A DNA stretch of 64,000 nucleotides from Fremontodendron californicum. Lineage: Eukaryota > Streptophyta > Magnoliopsida > Malvales > Malvaceae. The first letter of the stretch is position 1. The number at the start of each line of letters is the position of its first letter. Below, one piece after another: positions 63,086-64,000 of the stretch. Location of the stretch: assembly GCA_030761205.1 (NCBI GenBank), contig JAULJL010000017.1, positions 10,001-74,000 of the forward strand, given 5' to 3'. The notes under the pieces are model-generated. The model was not told where the DNA came from and did no database searches. It saw nothing but the letters and a program-made list of their open reading frames with translations. The position numbers were made by a program, and so were the translations under genes.

Positions 63086-64000
63086 CTATGTAATTGTAAT
63101 ATATCTATGTAATATGTCTATGTAATTGTAATATTTATTTATGTACTTGAAATACATCTATGTAATTGTAATACATCTATGTAATTGTAATATCTATGTA
63201 ATATATCTATGTAATTGTAATGTATCTATGTAATTATAATATGTCTATGTAATTGTAATATATTTATGTAATTATATCTATGTAATTGTAATATATCTAT
63301 GTAATTGGAAAATATCTATGTAATAGTAATATATCTATGTAATTGTAATATATCTATGTAATTCTAATATATCTATGTAATTGTAATATCTATGTAACTG
63401 TAATATATTTATGTAATGTATCTATGTAATATATCTATGTAATTGTAATATATCTATGTAACTGTAGTATATCTATGTAATTGTAATATATATATATATA
63501 TGTAACTGTAATATATTTATGTAATTATAATATATTACAATTACATAGACATATTAGAATTACAAAGATATATTACAATTACATAGATATATTACATAGA
63601 TATACTGCAGTTACATAGATATATAACAATTACATAGATATATTACATAGATACATTACAATTACAAAGATAAATATTACATAGATAATTGTAATATATC
63701 TATGTAATTGTAATGTATCTATGTAATATATCTATGTAATTGTAATATATCTATGTAATTGTAACATAGATATATACTACAATTACATAGATATTACAAT
63801 TACATATATATATATATTACAATTACATAGATATATTACAATTACATAGATATATTGGATATATCTATGTAATTGTAATATCTATGTAATATATCTATGT
63901 AATTGTAATACATCTAATATATTTATGTAATTGTAATATATATCTATGTAATATATTATCTATGTAATTGTAATATATATTTGTGTAATTGTATAATTGT
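63086..64000. repeat. AT-rich 19-bp minisatellite, block 11
   Basis: Reverse units to ~63530, forward to ~63680, then alternating. It runs off the window edge. Confidence 0.93.

Overview
This window looks like plant nuclear heterochromatin, very probably from a eudicot and perhaps pericentromeric. I see no intact host gene, tRNA or rRNA. The recognisable parts are all plant genome parasites: long Ogre/Tat-type LTR elements, a Tekay/Del-type Ty3/Gypsy chromovirus, a second Gypsy element, one end of a CACTA transposon and pieces of an endogenous caulimovirid. They sit in about 24 kb of AT-rich minisatellite. I cannot name a species.

The background is a 19-bp unit, ATTACAATTACATAGATAT, and its variants. 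Runs in one orientation alternate with runs in the other every 50-500 bp. Parts have higher-order structure: a ~660-bp unit near 4.8-6.5 kb, a ~1.07-kb direct duplication at 44.4-46.4 kb, an eight-copy ~174-bp array at 47.8-49.1 kb, and a ~0.9-kb duplication at 59.4-62.0 kb.

The main landmark is a complete 17.4-kb element at 6563-23982. Its ~5-kb LTRs are flanked by the direct repeat ACATT. Its PBS, PPT and a gag zinc-knuckle remnant all place its sense strand on the minus strand. It has no pol and is packed with tandem arrays, so it is a non-autonomous Ogre/Tat (LARD-like) element, inserted into the third ~660-bp satellite unit. Other pieces of the same LTR family lie at 360-1716, 29227-32978 and 36484-40510.

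At 40511-44416 the 3' half of a Tekay/Del element is fused to the truncated Ogre LTR: integrase with intact HHCC and DDE residues, a frameshifted chromodomain tail, a PPT and a 3' LTR. Three more fragments of that LTR lie at 1717-2037, 25164-26070 and 26896-28674. A second Gypsy 3' end at 50438-51614 has an LTR interrupted by its own inverted PBS-LTR segment.

At 51881-52903 two oppositely oriented fragments of an endogenous pararetrovirus include a plausible viral promoter. A CACTA end with 42-bp palindromic subterminal repeats lies at 55766-56788. Three GC-rich islands built on a 9-bp CGGTCCGGN repeat interrupt the AT-rich background. The first and third belong to a ~1.07-kb inverted duplication 26 kb apart. 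No gene network operates here: the window records repeated insertion, truncation, inversion and segmental duplication.
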